64,000 nt of DNA from Bacillus marasmi (GTDB taxonomy: Bacteria; Bacillota; Bacilli; Bacillales; Cytobacillaceae), in assembly GCF_902168435.1 (NCBI RefSeq), contig NZ_LR656171.1:1-64000 (forward strand), written 5' to 3'. Position 1 is the stretch's first letter. The number at the start of each line of letters is the position of its first letter. Shown piece by piece: positions 1 to 7,320 of the stretch. The notes beneath the pieces were generated by a model. That model did not search any database. It was not told the origin of the DNA and saw only the letters and a list, made by a program, of their open reading frames with translations. The position numbers were made by a program, and so were the translations under genes.

Positions 1-33
1 GTCGCCATTTGTAAAGAAAAACGTAAGAAATAA
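1..33 (+). CDS. Possible C-terminal end of an upstream gene (cut by window edge)
   Basis: Frame 1 is open from the first base and stops with TAA at 31-33, giving a lysine-rich tail of ten residues. A rho-independent terminator follows about 25 bases later, which fits a plus-strand gene ending here. With so few codons this is only a plausible reading and no family can be named. Confidence 0.3.
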   Translation, partial: VAICKEKRKK

Positions 34-57
34 GACATTTTAAATAAGTAAAAAAAT

Positions 58-95
58 GGGAACAAGGTCTTTTATAGAACCATGTTCCCGTTTTT
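58..95 (+). terminator. Rho-independent terminator
   Basis: A GGGAACA arm at 58-64 pairs with TGTTCCC at 83-89, followed by a T-rich run. It sits at the end of whatever plus-strand gene enters from the left. Confidence 0.7.
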
Positions 96-167
96 TCATT
101 TAACAACTCTGAGTGAATGTAAAAAAATTACATAAATTCAATTTAAAGACACTCATGCAAGACTAAT

Positions 168-194
168 GGGACTGTCCCCCACTGCTTTACTGCG
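168..194. repeat. REP-like GGGGGACAG palindrome, partial copy
   Basis: Read on the minus strand this is CGCAGTAAAGC followed by a GTGGGGGACAGTCCC core. It lacks most of the second arm seen in the full copy at 47918-47960. It lies directly after the stop codon of the RDD gene, the same relation to a gene end as the other copies. Confidence 0.6.
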
Positions 195-593
195 TTAATC
201 ATGTGTTACGTAGGTTCCGGCGATAAAGTCGTGGATGGCCCGTTTGTCTGAACGCAAGCCGACCATAAACGCACTAACGATTACTCCTATTCCTAAGGTA
301 ATCGCATAAATGAAGCCCGCTACAATCGTTCGGATTAACATCGTACCAAACCCAACTCGCTCTCCATTCACTTTTACAATCCTCACGCCAAGGAGCTTTT
401 TCCCAATTGTATATCCCGACCAAACTACTGGGAGAATAATTGCATACAGCAATTCAATAATAGACACGGCAGAGTTTAACGATGTTTCACTCAGAAACAA
501 CCCAAATAAAAAAGTTAAAGGGACACTTATAATAATACCATCGATAAGACCTGCACCTAATCTTCGCCAAAATCCCGCAGGATTTGAAACCAT
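195..593 (-). CDS. RDD family membrane protein
   Basis: Small integral membrane protein of about 132 residues. The N-terminal sequence GFWRRLGAGLIDG has the paired Arg and Asp that give the RDD family its name, and three or four hydrophobic segments follow. The open frame extends to a TTG at 623, but an AAAGGGG ribosome site lies seven bases before the ATG at 591-593, so that start is preferred. RDD proteins are poorly characterised; some have been linked to ion or osmolyte transport, but nothing here identifies a substrate. The gene is monocistronic in appearance and its stop abuts a REP-like palindrome. Confidence 0.8.
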   Translation of the reverse strand: MVSNPAGFWRRLGAGLIDGIIISVPLTFLFGLFLSETSLNSAVSIIELLYAIILPVVWSGYTIGKKLLGVRIVKVNGERVGFGTMLIRTIVAGFIYAITLGIGVIVSAFMVGLRSDKRAIHDFIAGTYVTHD

Positions 594-744
594 AAACATT
601 CCCCTTTCATCTTGTAATGACAACGGTCATTTGTCCTTGTATAAACCGATACTATTACACTGATGAGTACTGGATTAGTTGCGAAAATTAAGCTACTTAT
701 ATTTGCCCTTAATCTAGTTTATTAAGTTACTTACAATATTAGCA

Positions 745-1536
745 CTATTTTACGGTCAACTTATTTTTAGTTAACAATGGACGTCCATCTTTCCAGATGA
801 CCCCTACATCAAGACCAAAGAAGTCTGACAGAGTATGATCCGATATCATTTCGTCCGTTTTCCCTGCAGCGAAAACCTCACCTTGTTTAAGTAAGAGTGT
901 ATGTTGGAACTCTGGCAAAATCTCTTCAGCATGGTGGGTTACATAAATGATTGTTGGTCCATTCGTTTCTTTAGCGATTTTCTCCACCGATTCTAGCAGC
1001 ATTTCTCGAGCCAGAAAATCAAGACCATTCGTTGGCTCGTCCAATATGAGCAGCTCGGGGTCAGCCATTAACGCCCGACCAATTAGGACACGCTGTCTTT
1101 CTCCTTGTGAAAGAGTTTCATAATTCCGATTCGCATAATCATAGCAACCTAACTCTCTTAATAAGGAAATCGCTTTTTCTCGCATTTCATCGGTGGGACT
1201 TTCATATAGTCCAATCGAAGCAAATGCGCCGCTTAAGACGATTTCAAAGGCATTATCACCGTTATGTAGCTTTTGCTGGAGACTCTGAGAAACAAGTCCA
1301 ATTTTTTTCCGAAGGCTTTCTGCCAATGGCGCCTTTCCGAATTCCTTACCGAGGACCGTGATTTTTCCTTTAGTTGGATATTCATAGGCGTTTAATACAT
1401 TGAGCAAGGCCGTTTTACCGGCGCCATTTAATCCAAATATCACCCAATGCTCGCCTTTGTTCACTTTCCAATTAATCTCTTTTAAAATCCACTTGCCATT
1501 TCTCCTCAAGGATATATTTACCAACTCTAATACCAT
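745..1536 (-). CDS. ABC transporter ATP-binding protein (YlmA-like)
   Basis: Single nucleotide-binding domain of 263 residues. The Walker A motif GLNGAGKT lies near residue 35, the signature LSQGERQ near residue 142, and Walker B LLILDEPTNGLD near residue 163, followed by the switch His in YVTHHAEE. Length and sequence character resemble Bacillus YlmA, an ATPase often found without an adjacent permease, and no permease is present here either. It therefore may power a transporter encoded elsewhere or have a non-transport role. AAAGGGTGATG upstream supports the ATG at 1536. Confidence 0.85.
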   Translation of the reverse strand: MVLELVNISLRRNGKWILKEINWKVNKGEHWVIFGLNGAGKTALLNVLNAYEYPTKGKITVLGKEFGKAPLAESLRKKIGLVSQSLQQKLHNGDNAFEIVLSGAFASIGLYESPTDEMREKAISLLRELGCYDYANRNYETLSQGERQRVLIGRALMADPELLILDEPTNGLDFLAREMLLESVEKIAKETNGPTIIYVTHHAEEILPEFQHTLLLKQGEVFAAGKTDEMISDHTLSDFFGLDVGVIWKDGRPLLTKNKLTVK

Positions 1537-1663
1537 CGTGCATCACCCTTTCTTGCCCAATTTCCAAAACACCTTATCCTTTTATTTTTTGGCGATTTCC
1601 TATAAAAGTCAAATTATAAAGCTTGTTTTACTTCTAGTTCTCTACTGTCCATCTTAATAAAAT

Positions 1664-1695
1664 AAAAAAGGATGACACAAATAAATGCATCATCC
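1664..1695 (-). terminator. Rho-independent terminator
   Basis: On the minus strand GGATGA (690-695) pairs with TCATCC (1670-1675) across a short loop and is followed by a run of six T. It ends the small gene at 1761-1919. Confidence 0.75.
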
Positions 1696-1760
1696 TCCAC
1701 TAAGCCATTTCATTACATTATTATATCTATATCAATAATTCACCAATTACATCGTTATTC

Positions 1761-1919
1761 TTACACGGCAGCTAATTCAAAGCATGGATCATTAAAATAA
1801 ATTACCTCAGACAGAATTTTACAACCTTTGATGTTTTTGAATGCCTCTCTTGCTTCACACTCAGTCTCAAATTCGTACATTGTCGTTTGATCCTTTGAAT
1901 GAACTGTGATTACCCACAT
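1761..1919 (-). CDS. Small conserved-looking protein, 52 aa, function unknown
   Basis: A 52-residue soluble protein beginning MWVITVHSK. The open frame runs further upstream, but AAAAAGGAG lies ten bases before the ATG at 1917-1919, which fixes the start. The composition (one alpha helix rich in Glu/Ala between two beta-like stretches, two Cys in KGCK and DPCF) suggests a compact alpha/beta fold. It has its own terminator and is probably transcribed alone. I do not recognise the family. Confidence 0.65.
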   Translation of the reverse strand: MWVITVHSKDQTTMYEFETECEAREAFKNIKGCKILSEVIYFNDPCFELAAV

Positions 1920-2124
1920 TATAATAAGATCTCCTTTTTTATTTACTCCTGGAAACAACCTACCCATTTTTCACTACGTTTGAAGGAGTAATTTTTATTG
2001 AACGGACTCATTATAACACCATTATCTGGGCTTTTTTGTTACAACAATATGACATTACACTAAAGAAAAAGTGAAGAAAAAACAAGCTATATTTACAATC
2101 CCACCAATAATATGCCAGTATAAT

Positions 2125-2490
2125 TTAACCACTGATAATATCCTGCTTATAAGCGGAAATAGATTGGACAACTGCTTCAATTTCTTCATGATTCATCTCA
2201 TGGTTTTCCATCGAAGTACGCAAATGATTGATCAATGTATCAAAATGATCCTCCTTCGTATTAATTCCACCATGCGCTTCCGCTAATGCTCTTCCAGAAT
2301 AACGATTAGGACCACCCATTATAAAGCTTAAAAAATGAGTTTGATGTCTTTTTTGTGTCTCCATATCTACATCATAAAAAAACTTTGCTAAAGAGGGATC
2401 CTCCAGAACACTTTTATAAAATTCATCGACCATTTGTCCTACCTTCTCTTCTCCACCGAATCGCTCATAAATACTTTCTAGTTGGTCCAT
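2125..2490 (-). CDS. Truncated hemoglobin, group I
   Basis: A 121-residue 2-on-2 globin. The GG-containing MGGPNRYSGRALAEAHGG segment holds the proximal His at residue 73, and F24/Y25 occupy the B-helix position. Lack of the group II tryptophan and the GGP-Y-GR signature point to group I (GlbN type), proteins known mainly for nitric-oxide dioxygenation or oxygen handling. It is the last gene of the operon that starts at 7104, 12 bases after the small membrane protein. That placement suggests it protects or serves the NasC-like enzyme, for example by removing NO made during nitrogen-oxide reduction, which is inference. AAGGAGCGTG precedes the ATG. Confidence 0.85.
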   Translation of the reverse strand: MDQLESIYERFGGEEKVGQMVDEFYKSVLEDPSLAKFFYDVDMETQKRHQTHFLSFIMGGPNRYSGRALAEAHGGINTKEDHFDTLINHLRTSMENHEMNHEEIEAVVQSISAYKQDIISG

Positions 2491-2502
2491 CTGACACGCT
2501 CC

Positions 2503-2697
2503 TTATTCTTCGCTGACTTGATCGGTTTTGTTAAAGAAAATATAAACGAGAATAGCGCACAAAAACATAAATCCTAACGCCCCTAAATAATAAACTAATT
2601 CATCATAGTGTCCGGCTAAATATACTTCGACCATGTATTGTAAGAAGATGATTTGTACGGACAAAAGAGCCATAAACAGCCACCAGGCCATTCTCAC
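2503..2697 (-). CDS. Small two-segment membrane protein in the NasC-like operon
   Basis: 64 residues with two hydrophobic segments (about residues 5-24 and 35-54) joined by an acidic loop containing GHYDELVYY. The open frame extends to 2736, but AAAGGAGTG lies eight bases before the GTG at 2695-2697, so that start is chosen. No family is recognised. Position between the Rieske gene and the globin gene in a tight minus-strand operon suggests an accessory membrane subunit or assembly helper of the oxidoreductase. Confidence 0.65.
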   Translation of the reverse strand: MRMAWWLFMALLSVQIIFLQYMVEVYLAGHYDELVYYLGALGFMFLCAILVYIFFNKTDQVSEE

Positions 2698-2767
2698 TGG
2701 TATCACTCCTTTAATCTTCAAAAGAAAAGTGGACATACTTCATTTATTCCTAAACGGTTTTACAATT

Positions 2768-3268
2768 TCAAACGGTTTGTTCGGACATTCCAACGGCATA
2801 GATACCGTCGTTTCGTGTTTCAATCGAAATGGCTGGCAGGCCTCGTTGCGGTGGACCAGCCAATACAGAACCGTCATTTACCGAAAAGAACCCATGATGA
2901 CACGGGCATACCATTTGATTGGAGGACTTGTCGAAATAAACCGGACATTGAAGGTGTGTGCATTTAATATGATAGGCACGGTATTCATCCGCATTAATAC
3001 GAATAATCATCGCCGGTTCGTCCTCATCAATGTACGAAAAGGTCTTACTATCCCCAATCTCCAGTTCATCGAGTTCGGCAATTTTCACTGTTTTCTCATC
3101 ATCGTGTATTTTACTACCAGCTTGACTGGCTAATGGAATGGCCGATACAAACATCAACCCCATTAAGCCCATGCTTGATGCGATAAATCCACGTCTGTTT
3201 AAATCGATTTCTTTATCTCTTCTGACATTAAAGGTTAGCTGCTGAAGGAATTGATCAAATTTTTTCAT
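2768..3268 (-). CDS. Rieske [2Fe-2S] protein with twin-arginine-type N-terminus
   Basis: 166 residues. The cluster ligands are C103-T-H105 and C121-x-x-H124 in CTHLQCP and CPCHHGF. Residues 24-50 have LNRRGFIAS followed by a hydrophobic stretch, resembling a Tat signal or anchor, so the domain probably sits on the outer face of the membrane. The gene overlaps the upstream ferredoxin gene by four bases (ATGA type), a sign of translational coupling. In this operon it should carry electrons between the quinol-oxidising membrane part and the other Fe-S subunit; the exact path is inference. Confidence 0.85.
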   Translation of the reverse strand: MKKFDQFLQQLTFNVRRDKEIDLNRRGFIASSMGLMGLMFVSAIPLASQAGSKIHDDEKTVKIAELDELEIGDSKTFSYIDEDEPAMIIRINADEYRAYHIKCTHLQCPVYFDKSSNQMVCPCHHGFFSVNDGSVLAGPPQRGLPAISIETRNDGIYAVGMSEQTV

Positions 3269-3834
3269 GTCACTTCACCTTGTATATCATAGTATCCATA
3301 CTTGTGTGTTTTTGTATCAGGTATCCCAATCACCGTTCTTGTTTCAATTTGTGTGCCCCCAAAATCCCATACGTATTGGACAGGTTTTTTGGCCATTTTT
3401 TTAATCGCCTCTTCCTCAACAAATTGTATTGTGTCAGTGGGACAGACGCTTACACACATTGGTGGTCTTCCTTTTGATGTCCGGTCATAGCATAAATCGC
3501 ATTTATACATAAGCTTGCGGTCATCATCAACGCGCGGGATCCCAAACGGACAAGCGTATGTACAGTTTTTACACCCTATACATTTTTCGTGAGAGGCTGA
3601 CAGGACCGTTCCATCCGCAGTTAATTGTATAGCTTGCACTGGGCATGACTCAGCACATGCCGGAGTGTAGCAATGCATACAAGGGGTCGGTGATTTCGCG
3701 ACGGTCTCACCTGGCATAAGTTCATCGACGAACATTCTCGATAAATGGTCGTGCCCGCTGCACTCTTCACAACCAATCATGCACGCTTTACAGCCAATAC
3801 ATCGTTCAAAATCGATAAAAAGAACCTTTGTCAT
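3265..3834 (-). CDS. Four-cluster ferredoxin subunit (DmsB/NrfC/PsrB type)
   Basis: 189 residues with four cysteine groups: CIGCKACMIGC near residue 12, CMHCYTPACAESC near 52, CIGCKNCTYAC near 86, and CDLC...CVSVC near 111-130. This arrangement is that of the electron-transfer subunit of DMSO-reductase-family complexes, which wires the catalytic subunit to a membrane quinol site. It directly follows the catalytic gene (14-base gap) and overlaps the Rieske gene. There is no signal peptide, consistent with a cytoplasmic location. Confidence 0.9.
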   Translation of the reverse strand: MTKVLFIDFERCIGCKACMIGCEECSGHDHLSRMFVDELMPGETVAKSPTPCMHCYTPACAESCPVQAIQLTADGTVLSASHEKCIGCKNCTYACPFGIPRVDDDRKLMYKCDLCYDRTSKGRPPMCVSVCPTDTIQFVEEEAIKKMAKKPVQYVWDFGGTQIETRTVIGIPDTKTHKYGYYDIQGEVT

Positions 3835-3848
3835 GAAGGACTCCTTCT

Positions 3849-5984
3849 CTATGTTTTTTCAAGCCTGACTGCACACACTTTGAATTCTGGTATTTTCGAT
3901 TTAGGATCAAGAGCTGGGTTTGTTAAATGATTTATCGCCATTGTTTTACCCCAATGGTATGGCACAAAAAATGTATCTTCTCTAATCGCTTTTGTAATTT
4001 TTGCGGGTACAGAAAGTTCTCCACGTCGACTGACCAACTTCACCAATTCTTGATTATGTACCCCTAATTTCTTTGCCGTCTCAGGATGAATTTCGACATA
4101 CGGCTCAGGGCAAAACTTGTTCAATGCTTCAATTCTTCTCGTTTGATTTCCACTTAAATAATGATAAACAACTCGACCCGTTGTTAATATGTATGGAAAC
4201 TCCCCATCGACCTTTTCATTTGCCCCTGTATATTCAAACGCCAATAACCGTGCTCGTCCATCAGGGAAATGAAACTGTAAATCCTCGAACAAACGCGGAG
4301 TCCCTTCGTGTTCTTCATCTGGACACGGCCAGAAAACGCCATCCATTTTTTCAAGCTTCTCGTATGTAATACCAGAGTAATCAGCCTTACCTCCTTTTGA
4401 GGCAATTCTCAGTTCCTCGAATATTTCTTGCGATGATTTGTATTGAAAATACTGCCCTCTTCCAAGCCTTTCAGCTATTTCACATAACACTTGCCAATCG
4501 CGCTTAGCCTGTCCAGGAGTGCGATCTAATCCCTTTAACAGGACGACCCTCCCTTCAACATTGGTCGTTGTTCCAGTATCTTCAATCCATACAGTTGAAG
4601 GTAACACCACATCAGCTAGTTCGGCTGATTCTGATAAAAACATGTCGATTGCGACGAAAAAATCTAGCTTTTCTAAATACTTCTTTACATCCCCTACAGA
4701 TGGAGCAGAAACCATCGGATTACTACAGATTAATAGCAAGCCTTTCACTTCATCCCCAAGTGATTTTAGCAACTCGAAAGCTGACATCCCTGGCCCTGGG
4801 ATTTCCGCTTCATCAATTCCCCAAACCCCTGCGATATATTTTCGTGCTTCCGGATCGGTGATTTTTCGATAACCAGGCAATTGGTCAGCTTTTTGGCCAT
4901 GTTCACGACCGCCCTGGCCATTGCCCTGGCCAGTGAATGTGGCAAATCCCGCACCCTTACGGCCAATTTTTCCTGTGAGTAAGGATAAATTCACATAGCT
5001 TGATACTGTATCAGAACCGTTTGAATGCTGTTCAATTCCGCGTGCAAACAGAACATAGCCATTTTTCGCCTGACCAAACAGCCTAGCAGCCTCGGTGATT
5101 TTTTCAACCGAAACACCAGTAATTTCAGATACCCGCTCAGGCGTATAGTTTTTGGTTAAATCATCAAGCTCTGTAAAGCCCACTGTATGATCCTTAATAA
5201 AATCGTTATCAATCATTTTTTCTTTTATTAAAAGATGAATCAACCCGTTGACGAGTGCGATATCAGTTCCAGGACGAACATCAAGATGAACATCAGCTAC
5301 TAAAGCGGTTTTGGTCTGCCTTGGGTCAACGACTATCATCTTGGCGCCCCTGTCCCGCGCTCCCCAAATGTACGGCATAGAAAGTGGATGACATTCAGCC
5401 GTATTTGATCCAGCTATTAACAGGACGTCAGCAAATTTAATGTCAGACCATGGGTTGGTCGAGCCCCGGTCAATACCGACACTTTGATTAAAACCAACTG
5501 CTGCTGAAGACATACAATACCGCCCATTGTAATCAATATTTTTCGTTCCAAGACCAATACGAGCAAATTTTCCAACAAGATAGCATTTTTCATTTGTCAT
5601 CGATGAGCCACTATAAATACCAAAGGCATCCTTGCCGTGCTCTGCTTGAATTTCTTTCATTTTTGACACCACTAAATCAAGCGCTTCTTCCCATGTGGCA
5701 TCGACCAATTGGCCATTTTTGCGAATTAATGGATTTTTTAAGCGATCGCCTAATTCCGCCTGACGATATGCGGAAGCACCCTTCGGACACAATCTGCCAC
5801 CGTTCATCGGAAAATCATATCGTGGTTCAACACCAACTACTTTTTTTGATTCTTTTTCAACCCGGATGTTCATTCCGCATTGCATTCCGCAAAAACAACA
5901 ATGGGTCGCAATATTCTCTTCTCCCTCTCGTAATATTGGGTCAAATTCTCGCTGAGCGTAATCAGCGTTTTGTGGATGCCCCAT
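3849..5984 (-). CDS. Molybdopterin oxidoreductase, NasC-like nitrate reductase catalytic subunit
   Basis: 711 residues, the same length class as Bacillus NasC. C29, C32, C36 and C66 make the N-terminal [4Fe-4S] motif, and C157 in GRYCMSSAAVGF is the expected molybdenum ligand; it is Cys, not selenocysteine. The run GQGNGQGGREHGQKADQLPG and the C-terminal FVPYHWG are typical of the NasC/NarB/NapA branch. No Tat signal is present, so it is cytoplasmic. Unlike nas operons there is no NADH-dependent NasB partner; instead cytochrome b, DmsB-like and Rieske genes flank it. Nitrate is the likeliest substrate but is not proved. An ATG at 5984 with GGAGGAC eight bases upstream is preferred to the TTG at 5990; it overlaps the cytochrome gene by 23 bases. 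Confidence 0.85.
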   Translation of the reverse strand: MGHPQNADYAQREFDPILREGEENIATHCCFCGMQCGMNIRVEKESKKVVGVEPRYDFPMNGGRLCPKGASAYRQAELGDRLKNPLIRKNGQLVDATWEEALDLVVSKMKEIQAEHGKDAFGIYSGSSMTNEKCYLVGKFARIGLGTKNIDYNGRYCMSSAAVGFNQSVGIDRGSTNPWSDIKFADVLLIAGSNTAECHPLSMPYIWGARDRGAKMIVVDPRQTKTALVADVHLDVRPGTDIALVNGLIHLLIKEKMIDNDFIKDHTVGFTELDDLTKNYTPERVSEITGVSVEKITEAARLFGQAKNGYVLFARGIEQHSNGSDTVSSYVNLSLLTGKIGRKGAGFATFTGQGNGQGGREHGQKADQLPGYRKITDPEARKYIAGVWGIDEAEIPGPGMSAFELLKSLGDEVKGLLLICSNPMVSAPSVGDVKKYLEKLDFFVAIDMFLSESAELADVVLPSTVWIEDTGTTTNVEGRVVLLKGLDRTPGQAKRDWQVLCEIAERLGRGQYFQYKSSQEIFEELRIASKGGKADYSGITYEKLEKMDGVFWPCPDEEHEGTPRLFEDLQFHFPDGRARLLAFEYTGANEKVDGEFPYILTTGRVVYHYLSGNQTRRIEALNKFCPEPYVEIHPETAKKLGVHNQELVKLVSRRGELSVPAKITKAIREDTFFVPYHWGKTMAINHLTNPALDPKSKIPEFKVCAVRLEKT

Positions 5985-7104
5985 TTTCAAGTCCTCCCCC
6001 TTTATTTAACATTAAGCCGTTTTTACCATTCGGCATCACTTTAACACCAGCTTCACCGAAATGAACAGCGGTCCCAAAGGCAGCCAACCGATTTGTTACC
6101 CTCCGACACTCTGAGCATAAATCAGACATATGTAAATCCGTTTGTTCAATCGGCACTGACAAGCTCCGTTTACTTAAAGCCAGTTGAACATCTTCAATTT
6201 GGGTTTCTGTTGCATAATCAATCCCGCAGCGAGAGCATTTTTTCTGACTTTCCAAAGCATGGTACGCCGGAATTACTATCGCAAGAAACCTTAACGGAAT
6301 ATGCCAAAATTTCCCGAACGGAAAATACAACAAAAAGACAATCACGGCAATTTGATGACTAATAGATATCCCTAAATAAAATCGTCCTTCGATAAAATAA
6401 GTTGAAAACGTTAATAACGATCCAGTGATAGAAATAACAATTAGCAGGATAAGCGGAAAAAAGTCATATTCCTTTGCTTGTTCCACCAGCTTCTTTTCCT
6501 CGGAATATCTTCTGTACATCGCCATCCCACAACCAATAATCACAGCAATCCCAGTCCAGTTTAACCCATGGTAAATAAGAAACGCCAGTGTTGAATCGAC
6601 AGGCATGCGAAAGGTAGGAATTCCAAACACGACTACTTGGTACGTTCTTGGATTAACTAATTCAAAATGAAGCCAGCTAAAAACAAGCGAAAACGTGATA
6701 GCAAAGGAAAGTAATACGCCCCAAGAAATAAGCATATGTTGCATCCAGCGGTATATCGATCTCTTTGAAATGAACTTTTGCGCACCGATATTTTTCCCCA
6801 AAGCCCCAAACATGAACTTCCAACCAGCTTTTTTTGAAAACATCCGTCTTCCTTGCTGCCATAATCGACGAGTTGGAGGCCGCATGGTCCAAGCGGTAAT
6901 ACGTATTGACAGCATCATAAAACTGACAATTGAGGCCCACAAATATCCATAAAGCGCCATATCTAAATAGCCAAAGGCTTCAGAGCCGATATAAATAGAT
7001 ATAATTAGGATAACTAAAACAATAAATGCATTTCTTGCGGCTTTTTTAGCAAATGTGCCTTGTGAGATGGTATAAGCCTGATAGTTTCGCGCATTTTCGA
7101 TCAT
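5962..7104 (-). CDS. Membrane cytochrome b-like subunit with Cys-rich C-terminal tail
   Basis: 380 residues and first gene of the operon. About six or seven hydrophobic segments span residues 25-285, with several His in or beside them (WMQHML, SWLHFE, IYHGLNW, ISHQIAV, FWHIPLR) that could ligate heme b as in NarI/HdrE/DsrM-type subunits. The C-terminal 90 residues are soluble and carry KCSRCG and LCSECR, a zinc-ribbon or Fe-S-like pair. It probably oxidises menaquinol for the NasC-like subunit. CAAGGGGG lies six bases before the ATG at 7102-7104; the upstream TTG and ATG are too close to it. Confidence 0.75.
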   Translation of the reverse strand: MIENARNYQAYTISQGTFAKKAARNAFIVLVILIISIYIGSEAFGYLDMALYGYLWASIVSFMMLSIRITAWTMRPPTRRLWQQGRRMFSKKAGWKFMFGALGKNIGAQKFISKRSIYRWMQHMLISWGVLLSFAITFSLVFSWLHFELVNPRTYQVVVFGIPTFRMPVDSTLAFLIYHGLNWTGIAVIIGCGMAMYRRYSEEKKLVEQAKEYDFFPLILLIVISITGSLLTFSTYFIEGRFYLGISISHQIAVIVFLLYFPFGKFWHIPLRFLAIVIPAYHALESQKKCSRCGIDYATETQIEDVQLALSKRSLSVPIEQTDLHMSDLCSECRRVTNRLAAFGTAVHFGEAGVKVMPNGKNGLMLNKGGGLENGASTKR

Positions 7105-7222
7105 GTACATCCCCCTTGTCAATTACTAGCTAATTGGTATTATTCTACAAAGGCAAGAAATTATTATTCTTACGATCAATTTGTAGATAGTATTAAATAG
7201 CTTTATTTTTTTGAAAATCAAA

Positions 7223-7295
7223 AAAGGCCTGAACTCCTTCATGGACTGATGCTAGTAATCAACTAGTATCCACCGATAAAAGAAATCAGACCTTT
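7223..7295 (-). terminator. Long-stem terminator with structured loop
   Basis: On the minus strand AAAGGTCTGA (7286-7295) pairs with TCAGGCCTTT (7223-7232), with one G-U pair, followed by T-rich sequence. A second stem CTAGT/ACTAG (7252-7266) lies inside the loop. It follows the radical SAM gene and precedes the NasC-like operon, so it may terminate the former; the nested structure leaves room for a regulatory role on the latter. Confidence 0.6.
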
Positions 7296-7320
7296 ATTAT
7301 TTTGTTAAATCAAAATGAAA

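Noticed and set aside
4519-4872. Plus-strand reading frame inside the molybdenum enzyme gene
   Set aside because: It is a shadow of the coding strand, with low-complexity Ser/Pro/Thr composition and no ribosome site.
3849-5984. Selenoprotein formate dehydrogenase, given selB nearby
   Set aside because: The molybdenum-ligand position is a Cys codon and there is no in-frame UGA; overall sequence is NasC-like.
7223-7295. tRNA-like or tRNA-Sec-like fold
   Set aside because: There is an outer stem and an inner stem but no T-loop consensus, anticodon arm or CCA-type end; a terminator explains it better.
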